Origin: Niveispirillum sp.
GTDB lineage: Bacteria > Pseudomonadota > Alphaproteobacteria > Azospirillales > Azospirillaceae
Assembly: GCF_017996735.1 (NCBI RefSeq)
Contig: NZ_JAGOGJ010000045.1
Span: 1-48,254, forward strand
Length of the DNA: 48,254 bases
Direction: 5' to 3'
Part shown: positions 41,461 through 48,254 of the stretch, piece after piece
How positions within the stretch are numbered: position 1 is the first letter of the stretch
How the letters are laid out: each line of letters opens with the position of its first letter
The notes under the pieces: generated by a model
The model's input: only the letters and a program-made list of their open reading frames with translations
Databases searched by the model: none
Told to the model about the DNA's origin: nothing
Made by a program: the position numbers and the translations under genes

Positions 41461-42002
41461 TGGCACACATCACCGCAAGCGTTGAATATGGGATACACGG
41501 CCTGCTCTGGCTGATCGGGAATGAGGATGCGGCCCTGTCCAGCCGCGACCTTGCCGAGCTTCAGGGTATTTCGCCCAGCTTCCTGGCCAAGATTTTTCAG
41601 AAACTGGAAAAGGCCGGGATCGTAAAGGCGAGCGAGGGGGTCAGGGGCGGCTACCGCCTGGCCCGCCCGGCGGACGAGATCACGTTCCTGTCGATCGTGG
41701 ACGCGATCGAAGGGGACAAACCCCTGTTCGAATGCCAGGAAATCCGTGGCCGCTGCGCTGTATTCGGCAATAACCCGCCGGGCTGGGCCACCTCCGGCGT
41801 CTGCGCGGTACATGCCGCCATGATGCAGGCCGAAAAGGCCATGCGCGACAGTCTGGCGTCGCAGACCCTGGGCGGCGTTGCCCAACGTTTCGGGTCAAAG
41901 GCGCCGCAGGAATTCTTCACCGATGTCCAGGCCTGGATCGGGGACCGTATGCAGGGACGCACCGCGCGCGGCGGCCGCCCACCCCGCGACGACCAGGACT
42001 GA
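41460..42002 (+). CDS. Rrf2-family regulator with three Cys, probable Fe-S or redox sensor
   Basis: The 180-residue protein starts MAHITASVEYGIHGLLWL, has the Rrf2 HTH (LSSRDLAELQGISPSFLAKI) and the GVRGGYRLARP wing, and three Cys at 92, 99 and 115, as in Fe-S cluster-binding family members, though the spacing differs from IscR/NsrR. ATG 41460 is used. A frame extension to TTG 41424 is not credible since that TTG is the promoter -35. The promoter places the transcription start about at the ATG, so the mRNA is probably leaderless. It lies directly upstream of a type II NADH dehydrogenase on the same strand, a plausible target. Confidence 0.85.
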   Translation: MAHITASVEYGIHGLLWLIGNEDAALSSRDLAELQGISPSFLAKIFQKLEKAGIVKASEGVRGGYRLARPADEITFLSIVDAIEGDKPLFECQEIRGRCAVFGNNPPGWATSGVCAVHAAMMQAEKAMRDSLASQTLGGVAQRFGSKAPQEFFTDVQAWIGDRMQGRTARGGRPPRDDQD

Positions 42003-42127
42003 CCTGATTTCCATCTGAGAAACCGGCGGTGGGCAATGGCCCGCCGACGCCACCCCCTTGACCGCTTTTCCCGACCCGCCGTCCGGCGGGAACGAACCCC
42101 CATGCCCATTGATGAGAGGATACAATC

Positions 42128-43336
42128 ATGACCAAGCAGATCATCATTGCCGGTTCCGGCTTTGCCGGCCTCTGGGCCGCCCTGTCTGCCGCCCGCGCCG
42201 TACATCTGGCCGGCAAGGGGGAAGAGGTGGCGATCTCCATGATCTCCCCCACCCCCAACCTGATCATCCGCCCCCGCCTGTATGAGGCGGTGCTGGAAAA
42301 TATGGCGCCCGACATCTCCGCCCTGTTGGCCGCCGTCGGCGTGACGCATCTGGCCGGCATCGTGGATGGCATCGATGCCGAGAAGAAGCAGATCACCTTC
42401 CTGCCCCGTGACGGCGCACCGCAGACCCTTTCCTATGACCGGTTCGTGCTGGCCACGGGCAGCCGCCTGTTCACGCCGCCCTTTCCGGGCCTGAAGGAAT
42501 ATGGCTTCAATGTCGATACGCTGGGCGGGGCGCAGGCGCTGGATACGCATCTGAAATCGCTGGCCAGCCGGCCCGAAAGCCTGGGCCGCAACACCGTCGT
42601 GGTGGCCGGCGGCGGCTTCACGGGCCTGGAAACCGCCACCGAGATCCCCACCCGCCTGCGCGCCATCCTGGGCGAACAGGCCGCCATCCGCACCATCATC
42701 GTCGATACCGCACAGGAGATCGGGTCGGAATTTGGCACCGGCCCCCTGCCCGTCATCCGGGAGGCCCTGGCCGAAACGGGTGTGGAGCCGCGTGCCGGTC
42801 TGCGCGTTGCCGCCATCGATGCCGAGAGCGTCACCCTGTCGGACGGGGAACGGATCCCGACACAGACGGTGATCTGGACCGCCGGCATGCGCGCCCATGC
42901 GCTGGCGGCGCAGGTGCCGGGGGAGCATGACAATCTGGGCCGGGTCGTGGGCGATGCCTTCCTGCGGGCGCCCGCCGCCGACGGCATCTTCGTCACGGGC
43001 GACATCGTGCGTGCCGCAACGGACGATGTCGGCAATATCGCCCCCATGACCTGTCAGCATGGGCTGAGCCTGGGACGTGTCGCCGGCCATAATGCGGCGG
43101 CCGAGCTGGTGGGCCTGCCGACCCATCCCTACAGCCAGCCCAAATATGTCACCTGCCTGGACCTGGGCCCCTGGGGAGCGCTGTTCACCGAGGGCTGGGA
43201 CCGGCAGGTACGGTTCACGCGGGAAGAAGGCAAGAAGATCAAGCAGGAGATCAACCAGATCTGGATTTACCCGCCCGCCCCCGACCGTGACGTCGTCTTT
43301 GCAGTGGCAAACCCGGATTATGTGATCGTCCCCTGA
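42128..43336 (+). CDS. Type II NADH dehydrogenase-like FAD oxidoreductase
   Basis: The 402-residue protein has two dinucleotide-binding motifs: GSGFAGLWAALSAARA for FAD near the start and VVVAGGGFTGLETATEIP for NAD(P)H around residue 160, plus the FAD-closing VTGDIVRA. It is of the NDH-2/pyridine nucleotide-disulfide class, without redox Cys, and would oxidise NADH at the membrane without proton pumping. GAGAGGAT precedes ATG 42128. It follows the Rrf2 gene after 125 bases, and redox control by that regulator is likely. Confidence 0.83.
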   Translation: MTKQIIIAGSGFAGLWAALSAARAVHLAGKGEEVAISMISPTPNLIIRPRLYEAVLENMAPDISALLAAVGVTHLAGIVDGIDAEKKQITFLPRDGAPQTLSYDRFVLATGSRLFTPPFPGLKEYGFNVDTLGGAQALDTHLKSLASRPESLGRNTVVVAGGGFTGLETATEIPTRLRAILGEQAAIRTIIVDTAQEIGSEFGTGPLPVIREALAETGVEPRAGLRVAAIDAESVTLSDGERIPTQTVIWTAGMRAHALAAQVPGEHDNLGRVVGDAFLRAPAADGIFVTGDIVRAATDDVGNIAPMTCQHGLSLGRVAGHNAAAELVGLPTHPYSQPKYVTCLDLGPWGALFTEGWDRQVRFTREEGKKIKQEINQIWIYPPAPDRDVVFAVANPDYVIVP

Positions 43337-43390
43337 GGTCCGGCGGCGCGGGTACCCCACACCTGCGCCCCACCCGCCCACAATCGATAG

Positions 43391-43405
43391 CGGCATATCA
43401 TGCCG
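43391..43405 (+). terminator. Weak hairpin downstream of NADH dehydrogenase
   Basis: CGGCAT-ATC-ATGCCG forms a perfect six-base stem 55 bases after the stop, followed 14 bases later by TTTTT. It may be a weak terminator; the T run is not adjacent. Confidence 0.3.
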
Positions 43406-43518
43406 TGGCGCGTGCCCGATTTTTGCGGCCGCGACCGATCCGCCCCCGACAACAGCGCCTTTTCCCGGTACAGCGCGCCTAGGCTCAAGGACAGGACCTC
43501 CTTCCAAGGCCAAAGCCG

Positions 43519-44907
43519 ATGCTGAAGCGCAACCGTTCCCTGCTTGATATCGACCGCGATCACCTGATCCACCCCGTCACCTCCTTCCATGGGCACGAGG
43601 CGCGGGGCGCCACCCTGCTGGAAAGCGGCAAGGGCATGTGGCTGAAGGACATGGACGGGAACGAGTTGCTGGACGCGTTCGCCGGTCTTTGGTGCGTCAA
43701 TGTCGGTTACGGCCAGGAAAGCATCGTGGAGGCGGCCGCCGAACAGATGCGCCGCCTGCCCTACGCCACCGGCTATTTCCATTTCGGCAGCGAGCCGGCG
43801 GTAAAGCTGGCCGAACGGCTGGTGGAACTGGCGCCGGCCAGCCTGACGCGTGTCTATTTCACGCTGGGCGGGTCGGATGCGGTGGATTCTGCCGTTCGCT
43901 ACATCACCCATTACTGGAACGCCGTGGGCAAGCCCACCAAGAAGCATTGCATCGCGCTGGAACGCGGCTATCACGGGTCGTCGTCCACGGGTGCCGGCCT
44001 GACGGCGCTGGCCAATTTCCACCGCCTGTTCGACCTGCCGCGCCCGTGGCAGCATCATATTCCGTCGCCCTACCCCTACCGTTCCGAGGTGGGCAGCGAG
44101 CCGGAAGCCGTGATCGCCCGCTCGCTGGCCCAGCTTCATGCCAAGGTCGATGAACTGGGCGGTCCCGACAATGTCGCCGCCTTCTTCTGTGAGCCGATCC
44201 AGGGGTCGGGCGGCGTCATCGTCCCACCCAAGGGCTGGCTGAAGGCCATGCGCGACGCCTGCCGCGACCTGGATATCCTGTTCCTGGCGGACGAGGTCAT
44301 CACCGGTTTCGGCCGCACCGGCCCGATGTTCGCCTGTGAGCATGAGGGGATTGAACCCGACCTGATGACCATGGCCAAGGGTCTGACCGCCGGCTATGCC
44401 CCCATGGGTGCCGTCATGATGTCGGAAAAGATCTACCAGGGCATCGCCGCCGCCGCGAAGGGCGGCGATGTGGTCGGCCATGGCTTCACTTATTCCGGTC
44501 ATCCGGTCAGCGCCGCTGTCGGGCTGGAGGTCATCCGGCTTTATACCGAAGGCGGCATCCTGGCCAATGGTCAGGCGCGCGGCGCCGATTTCGCCGCCGG
44601 TCTGGAGTCCCTGGCCGATCACCCGCTGGTTGGTGATGTACGCGGCCAGGGTGTGCTGGGTGCCATCGAACTGGTGGCGGACAAGGCCGCAAAGACCCGC
44701 TTCGATGCATCGCTGAAGCTGCCCGACCGGCTGTTCAAGCAGGGCTATGCCAATGGCGTGATTTTCCGCGCCTTCGGTGACAACATCATTGGACTGGCAC
44801 CCGCGCTCTGTTGTAACGCTGCCGAAATGTCATTGATTTTCCAGCGCATTCGGAAAACCCTGGATGATCTGCTGGAAGCACCGGATGTCCGGGCGGCCCT
44901 GGCTTGA
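43519..44907 (+). CDS. Class III omega-aminotransferase
   Basis: The 462-residue PLP enzyme has DGNELLDAFAGLWCVNVGYG near the start, GSDAVDSAVR, YHGSSSTGAGLT, the acidic segment LFLADEVITGFGRTG and the PLP Lys in MAKGLTAGYAPMGAV. These fit class III aminotransferases acting on taurine, putrescine, beta-alanine or other omega-amino acids with pyruvate. Substrate cannot be told from sequence. An Lrp regulator follows after a spacer with two palindromes, and may control it. Confidence 0.88.
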   Translation: MLKRNRSLLDIDRDHLIHPVTSFHGHEARGATLLESGKGMWLKDMDGNELLDAFAGLWCVNVGYGQESIVEAAAEQMRRLPYATGYFHFGSEPAVKLAERLVELAPASLTRVYFTLGGSDAVDSAVRYITHYWNAVGKPTKKHCIALERGYHGSSSTGAGLTALANFHRLFDLPRPWQHHIPSPYPYRSEVGSEPEAVIARSLAQLHAKVDELGGPDNVAAFFCEPIQGSGGVIVPPKGWLKAMRDACRDLDILFLADEVITGFGRTGPMFACEHEGIEPDLMTMAKGLTAGYAPMGAVMMSEKIYQGIAAAAKGGDVVGHGFTYSGHPVSAAVGLEVIRLYTEGGILANGQARGADFAAGLESLADHPLVGDVRGQGVLGAIELVADKAAKTRFDASLKLPDRLFKQGYANGVIFRAFGDNIIGLAPALCCNAAEMSLIFQRIRKTLDDLLEAPDVRAALA

Positions 44908-44913
44908 TCCCTT

Positions 44914-44945
44914 GTACCGATGGTCATGATCATGACCATCGGTAC
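44914..44945. repeat. Perfect 32-bp palindrome after aminotransferase gene
   Basis: GTACCGATGGTCATGA (44914-44929) is followed directly by its exact reverse complement (44930-44945), with no spacer. There is no following T run on the plus strand. It lies 7 bases after the aminotransferase stop. Its ACCGATGGTCA core recurs in the next palindrome. Confidence 0.7.
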
Positions 44946-45019
44946 GGCGGCGGTCGCCGCCGCGCGGCACATGCCGCGTAAGCCCAAGCCAACCGATGTT
45001 GGCGCCCGGCGTTTGAGGG

Positions 45020-45053
45020 GCCGGCAATCCTGACCGATGGTCAGGTTGCCGGC
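45020..45053. repeat. Composite palindrome upstream of Lrp gene
   Basis: GCCGGCAA (45020-45027) pairs with TTGCCGGC (45046-45053), and inside CCTGACC-GAT-GGTCAGG (45029-45045) forms a second stem, with one unpaired T. It contains ACCGATGGTCA, the same 11 bases as the 32-bp palindrome 100 bases upstream. It ends 45 bases before the Lrp start. Confidence 0.65.
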
Positions 45054-45097
45054 TGTTGGTAACAGTCTTTGACCTTCAGGAAAAAGGCGCTCGACAT

Positions 45098-45592
45098 ATG
45101 ATACCGGGACCCAAGTTGGATCGGATCGACCTGAAGATCCTGGCACAGTTGCAGCAGGCGGGCCGCATCACCAATGTCGAGCTGGCAGACGCCGTGGGCC
45201 TGTCGCCCAGCCCTTGTCTGACCCGCGTCAAGCGGCTGGAAAAGGCGGGCTACATCACGGGCTACGGCGCCCATATCAATCTGGCCAAGCTGGGTGAATT
45301 CCTCACCGTCTTCACCCAGGTCACCCTGACCGAACACCGGTCGGGCGACTTCTCACGGTTCGAGACGCGCATCCGCAAGATCGATGAGATCGTGGAATGC
45401 CATCTGGTCAGCGGTGGGTATGATTACCTGCTGAAATTCGTGACCCAGGGTGTCGCCCATTACCAGACCATCATCGAAGGCATGCTGGAGGGCGATTTCG
45501 GGATTGAGAAATATTTCAGCTATGTCGTGATCAAATCCCCCTTCATCAAGCATCATTTGCCCATCCAGACCCTGTTCGGGGATCAGGGATAG
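45098..45592 (+). CDS. Lrp/AsnC-family regulator
   Basis: The 164-residue protein has the Lrp HTH (NVELADAVGLSPSPCLTRVKRL) and RAM domain (HLVSGGYDYLLKFVTQG), and ends in HHLPIQTLFGDQG, close to true Lrp. ATG 45098 has AGGAAAAAGG upstream. It is next to the omega-aminotransferase gene, with two related palindromes in between, which could be its binding sites. Confidence 0.9.
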   Translation: MIPGPKLDRIDLKILAQLQQAGRITNVELADAVGLSPSPCLTRVKRLEKAGYITGYGAHINLAKLGEFLTVFTQVTLTEHRSGDFSRFETRIRKIDEIVECHLVSGGYDYLLKFVTQGVAHYQTIIEGMLEGDFGIEKYFSYVVIKSPFIKHHLPIQTLFGDQG

Positions 45593-45603
45593 GGCGGAGT
45601 CCT

Positions 45604-45735
45604 CTCACCCTCCCACCCGCTGACACGGGCGGGCCCCTCCCTCTCCCACTTTGTGGGCGAGGGGCGGGTATGACGCCCTTCTACCGCTTGCGGGAGAGGG
45701 AGGGGTCCATCGGCACAAGCCGACGGGAGGGTGAG
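45604..45735. repeat. Inverted pair of hairpin-bearing repeat units (REP-like)
   Basis: The unit CTCACCCTCCC-[small hairpin]-CCCCTCCCTCTCCC occurs at 45604-45647, and its inverted copy at 45692-45735 (GGGAGAGGGAGGGG and GGGAGGGTGAG). The short hairpin within each unit differs in sequence (CCCG/CGGG in one, TCGGC/GCCGA in the other), yet both still pair. Between the units lies another small stem, CCCACTTTGTGGG. This layout is typical of dispersed intergenic repeat elements. Confidence 0.75.
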
Positions 45736-45780
45736 GGCAGTATCCATGACCACATTCTCCCCCCTACGGATCACGGCCCC

Positions 45781-46947
45781 ATGCCCGACACACTGTCCGA
45801 CCTCCTCCCCGCCCTGGTGGCCTTCCGCCGCGATATCCACGCCCATCCCGAACTGGGCTTCAAGGAGCATCGCACCGCCGCCCTTGTCGCCACCGCCCTG
45901 AAGGGGATCGGGCTGGAGGTGCATGAAGGTATCGGCGGTACCGGTGTCGTGGGTGTGCTGCGCGCCGGATCGTCGGACCGCACCATCGGCCTGCGCGCCG
46001 ACATGGACGCCCTGCCGATTCAGGAGGCGACCGGACTGCCGCATGCCAGCACCCATCCCGGCATCTTCCATGGCTGCGGCCATGACGGGCACACGACCAT
46101 GCTGCTGGGGGCCGCCCGCCATCTGGCCCGCACGCGGAATTTCGACGGCACCGTGAATTTCATCTTTCAGCCGGCCGAGGAAGGTCTGGGCGGGGCGCGG
46201 GAGATGGTGAAGGACGGCCTGTTCGACCGGTTCCCATGCCAGCGGGTCTTTGCCCTGCATAACTGGCCCGACCTCCCGGCCCACCATGTCGCCACCCGGC
46301 CCGGCCCCATCATGGCCGCCGCCGACAAGTTTGAGATCGTCGTGAAGGGCAAGGGCGGCCACGCCGCCATGCCGCATGTCACCCCCGACGCCATCCTGGC
46401 GGCCAGCGAGATGGTGGGACAGCTCAACACCATCATCGCCCGGCGCATCCCGCCCATGGCGACCGCGGTCCTGTCGGTCACCCGCATTGCCGGCGGCCAT
46501 GCCCATAATGTCATCCCCGCCGCCGTCACCCTGGGCGGTACCGTGCGCAGCTTCGATCCCGCCATCCAGGACCGGATCGAGGCCAGCCTGCGTCAGGTGG
46601 TGGAAGGCGTGGCCCTGGCCCATGGCGTAACAGCGGAGATTGTCTACGACCGCTATTACCCCGCCACCATCAATGATGCCGAGGCTGCCGCTGCCGCCCT
46701 GGCCGTGGCCGCTACAGTCTCCCCCCACGCCTTCACAGCGCCGGAACCAGCTTTCACCTCGGAAGATTTCGCCTTCATGCTACAGGCGACCAGGGGCGCC
46801 TATCTCTGGCTGGGTCAGGGGGCAGACCACGGGCAAAGCGCCTGCGGCAGCCCCCTCCACCATCCCCATTATGATTTCAACGACGCCATCATCCCCACCG
46901 GCATCCGCCTGCATGCGGGACTGGTGGAGGCGCATCTGCGTGCCTGA
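45781..46947 (+). CDS. M20-family amidohydrolase (hippurate hydrolase type)
   Basis: The 388-residue protein has the M20D motifs RRDIHAHPELGFKEHRT, the metal-binding GCGHDGHTTML, FQPAEEGLGGAREMV with the catalytic Glu pair, GKGGHAAMPH, and LHHPHYDFND near the C-terminus. It would hydrolyse an N-acyl amino acid. ATG 45781 is used; the frame extends upstream into the repeat element, which is not coding. It is in the region after the Lrp gene, but the repeat separates them. Confidence 0.9.
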   Translation: MPDTLSDLLPALVAFRRDIHAHPELGFKEHRTAALVATALKGIGLEVHEGIGGTGVVGVLRAGSSDRTIGLRADMDALPIQEATGLPHASTHPGIFHGCGHDGHTTMLLGAARHLARTRNFDGTVNFIFQPAEEGLGGAREMVKDGLFDRFPCQRVFALHNWPDLPAHHVATRPGPIMAAADKFEIVVKGKGGHAAMPHVTPDAILAASEMVGQLNTIIARRIPPMATAVLSVTRIAGGHAHNVIPAAVTLGGTVRSFDPAIQDRIEASLRQVVEGVALAHGVTAEIVYDRYYPATINDAEAAAAALAVAATVSPHAFTAPEPAFTSEDFAFMLQATRGAYLWLGQGADHGQSACGSPLHHPHYDFNDAIIPTGIRLHAGLVEAHLRA

Positions 46948-46964
46948 CTGCGCGCCTGAGCCGG

Positions 46965-47003
46965 CATGTCCTGATTTGCTGTTTATATGACATTCAGGAC
47001 ATG
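46965..47003. promoter_or_regulatory. Widely spaced inverted repeat before the SDR gene
   Basis: CATGTCCTGA (46965-46974) and TCAGGACATG (46994-47003) are perfect 10-base arms with a 19-base spacer. The site is 18 bases after the M20 stop and 59 bases before the SDR start, so it may be a repressor operator for the SDR pair or a hairpin for the M20 gene. Confidence 0.5.
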
Positions 47004-47061
47004 ACTTTACCGGTCTATTCTTCCCCCATCACCCCCCGAACGGGGCGTATCGGAGAAGAAA

Positions 47062-47859
47062 ATGAGTACGCAGAATTCCAAAGGCACGGCCCTGGTCACG
47101 GGTGCTTCCACCGGCATCGGCGCCCTTTATGCCGACCGTCTGGCCCGTCGCGGTTATGACCTGATCCTGGTGGCACGCAGTGCGGACCGCCTGCGCGGTG
47201 TGGCCGATCGCATCACCGCCACCACCGGCCGTGCCGTTGATATCCTTCCCGCCGACCTCAACAACCCCGCCGATCTTCGCCGGGTGGAGGAACGTCTGCG
47301 CCAGGATGTGTCCATAACGCTGCTGGTCAACAATGCCGGCTTCGGCGCCGCCACGCCGCTGCTATCCTCCGACGTGGATGAGATGGAGCGGATGATCGGC
47401 GTCAACGTCACGGCCCTGACCCGCCTGACCTATGCCGTCATTCCGAGCTTCGTGGCGCGGGGCGCCGGCACTGTGGTCAACATCGCGTCCATCGTGGCCA
47501 TCGCACCGGAAATCCTGAATGGGGTCTATGGAGCGACAAAGGCCTATGTCCTGGCCCTGACCCAGTCCTTGCAGCATGAGGTCGGATCGAAAGGGGTGCG
47601 GGTTCAGGCGGTCCTGCCCGGAGCCACGGCCACTGATTTCTGGGATATGGCGGGCGGCCACGGCACCCTGCCGGCTGACTGGGTAATGCGCGCCGACGAT
47701 CTGGTTGATGCCGCCCTGGCCGGCCTTGATGCCGGAGAAGTGGTGACCATTCCGCCCCTGCAGGATGGTGGCGAATGGACTGCCTACGAGGCAGCCCGCC
47801 GCACCATGTCGACGCACTTGTCGGCTTCAACGCCGGCCGCCCGCTACCGCAACGTCTGA
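47062..47859 (+). CDS. Short-chain dehydrogenase
   Basis: The 265-residue SDR has TGASTGIG (cofactor motif), NNAG, the catalytic Ser in VNIASIVAIA and the Tyr/Lys pair in VYGATKAYVLALTQSL. Dihydroflavonol-reductase/YwfD-like oxidoreductases share this layout, but substrate is unknown. GGAGAAGAAA precedes ATG 47062. The next gene is a close paralogue starting 14 bases downstream, so the two are a recent tandem pair in one operon. Confidence 0.87.
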   Translation: MSTQNSKGTALVTGASTGIGALYADRLARRGYDLILVARSADRLRGVADRITATTGRAVDILPADLNNPADLRRVEERLRQDVSITLLVNNAGFGAATPLLSSDVDEMERMIGVNVTALTRLTYAVIPSFVARGAGTVVNIASIVAIAPEILNGVYGATKAYVLALTQSLQHEVGSKGVRVQAVLPGATATDFWDMAGGHGTLPADWVMRADDLVDAALAGLDAGEVVTIPPLQDGGEWTAYEAARRTMSTHLSASTPAARYRNV

Positions 47860-47873
47860 ACTGGAGCATCCAA

Positions 47874-48254
47874 ATGTTTGATAATAAAGGCACTGCCCTG
47901 GTCACGGGCGCCTCTGCCGGTATTGGCGCCACCTATGCCGACCGGCTGGCCCGCCGTGGTTATGACCTGATCCTGGTGGCCCGCGATGCCGTCCGGTTGG
48001 AAGCCCTGGCCCTGCGGTTGCGGGCGGAAACGGGCCGCAAGGTCGACGTCCTGCCCGCCGATCTGGGCAGTGCGGCTGGTCAGGATCTGGTCGCCAACCG
48101 GCTGGTCAGCGATGCGGCCATCAGCCTGCTGATCAACAATGCCGGCCTGGGTCCCAATGGCCCGGCGCTGGCCAGCGCCCCCACCGCCTATGATCCCATG
48201 CTGGACCTGAACGTGGCGGCCGTGCAGCGCCTGACCCTGACTGCCGCCCATGTG
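47874..48254 (+). CDS. Short-chain dehydrogenase, tandem paralogue, truncated at window end
   Basis: From ATG 47874 the frame is open to the window edge (127 codons). It contains TGASAGIG, DRLARRGYDLILVAR, VDVLPADL and NNAGLG, and is strongly similar to the preceding SDR, particularly over its first 35 residues, where the DNA is also close to identical. GGAG lies upstream of the start. The catalytic Tyr/Lys part is outside the window. Confidence 0.85.
   Translation, partial: MFDNKGTALVTGASAGIGATYADRLARRGYDLILVARDAVRLEALALRLRAETGRKVDVLPADLGSAAGQDLVANRLVSDAAISLLINNAGLGPNGPALASAPTAYDPMLDLNVAAVQRLTLTAAHV

Noticed and set aside
45670..45780. Longer M20 amidohydrolase start
   Set aside because: The added residues are translation of the REP-like repeat; homologous proteins begin near MPDTLSDLLPALVAFRR.
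1..48254. CRISPR arrays, tRNA or rRNA genes, insertion sequences, prophage
   Set aside because: No regularly spaced direct repeats, cloverleaf-like sequence, rRNA stretch, transposase or phage structural gene could be recognised by reading.

Overview
The window is GC-rich DNA (except short AT-rich promoter regions) from an alphaproteobacterium. TonB-dependent receptor, DUF883/YqjE-type proteins, Lrp/AsnC regulators, KynBAU and a 2-aminobenzoyl-CoA pathway would fit a Rhodospirillales/Azospirillaceae-like organism, but the taxonomy is inferred from gene content only. No rRNA, tRNA, CRISPR array, transposase or phage integrase was recognised.

Layout. (1) 1-3426, minus: the first 1142 codons of a very large NSG-repeat beta-helix surface protein whose C-terminus lies outside the window. 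(2) 3923-9120: a zinc-starvation locus. A Zur-type box overlaps the promoter of a COG0523 GTPase, which is out of frame with its ATG because of a C8 tract, followed by DUF1826. A convergent ABC cassette follows (ATPase, FtsX-like permease with a His/Asp-rich loop, DUF3299, small Cys-containing exported protein), then a small conserved-looking protein behind a second Zur-like half-box. (3) 9239-15582: a translationally coupled operon of TonB receptor, VOC protein, fumarylacetoacetase-type hydrolase and alpha/beta hydrolase, divergent from an AraC regulator; this looks like uptake and catabolism of an unidentified aromatic or cyclic compound.

(4) 15734-27446: the most coherent system in the window. 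A minus operon kynU-kynA-kynB-(2-aminobenzoate-CoA ligase)-GST is divergent from an AsnC-type regulator, which is followed by 2-aminobenzoyl-CoA monooxygenase/reductase, SDR, MarR, acyl-CoA dehydrogenase, RidA and a crotonase. Together they would take tryptophan to anthranilate, activate it to the CoA ester, dearomatise it, and process the ring by beta-oxidation-like steps. A RidA protein and a crotonase lacking one canonical Glu suggest enamine hydrolysis followed by BadI-like hydrolytic ring opening.

(5) 27553-34382: EamA exporter, a threonine-dehydratase-like PLP enzyme divergent from an Lrp regulator, an Ala-rich coiled-coil protein of unknown function, a YqjE-like/DUF883 pair, an MFS exporter and an AraC regulator. 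(6) 34503-41392: epimerase-like protein, exported amidohydrolase, LysR, ArsR with two SRPBCC proteins, a second MFS and a second LysR. (7) 41391-48254: an Rrf2 regulator with twin operators and a probable leaderless mRNA, a type II NADH dehydrogenase, an omega-aminotransferase, two striking palindromes, an Lrp regulator, a dispersed-type inverted repeat, an M20 amidohydrolase and two tandem paralogous SDRs, the second truncated by the window end.

A recurring theme is an Lrp/AsnC regulator next to a PLP enzyme, seen three times. Several regulator genes also carry clear inverted repeats over their own promoters.
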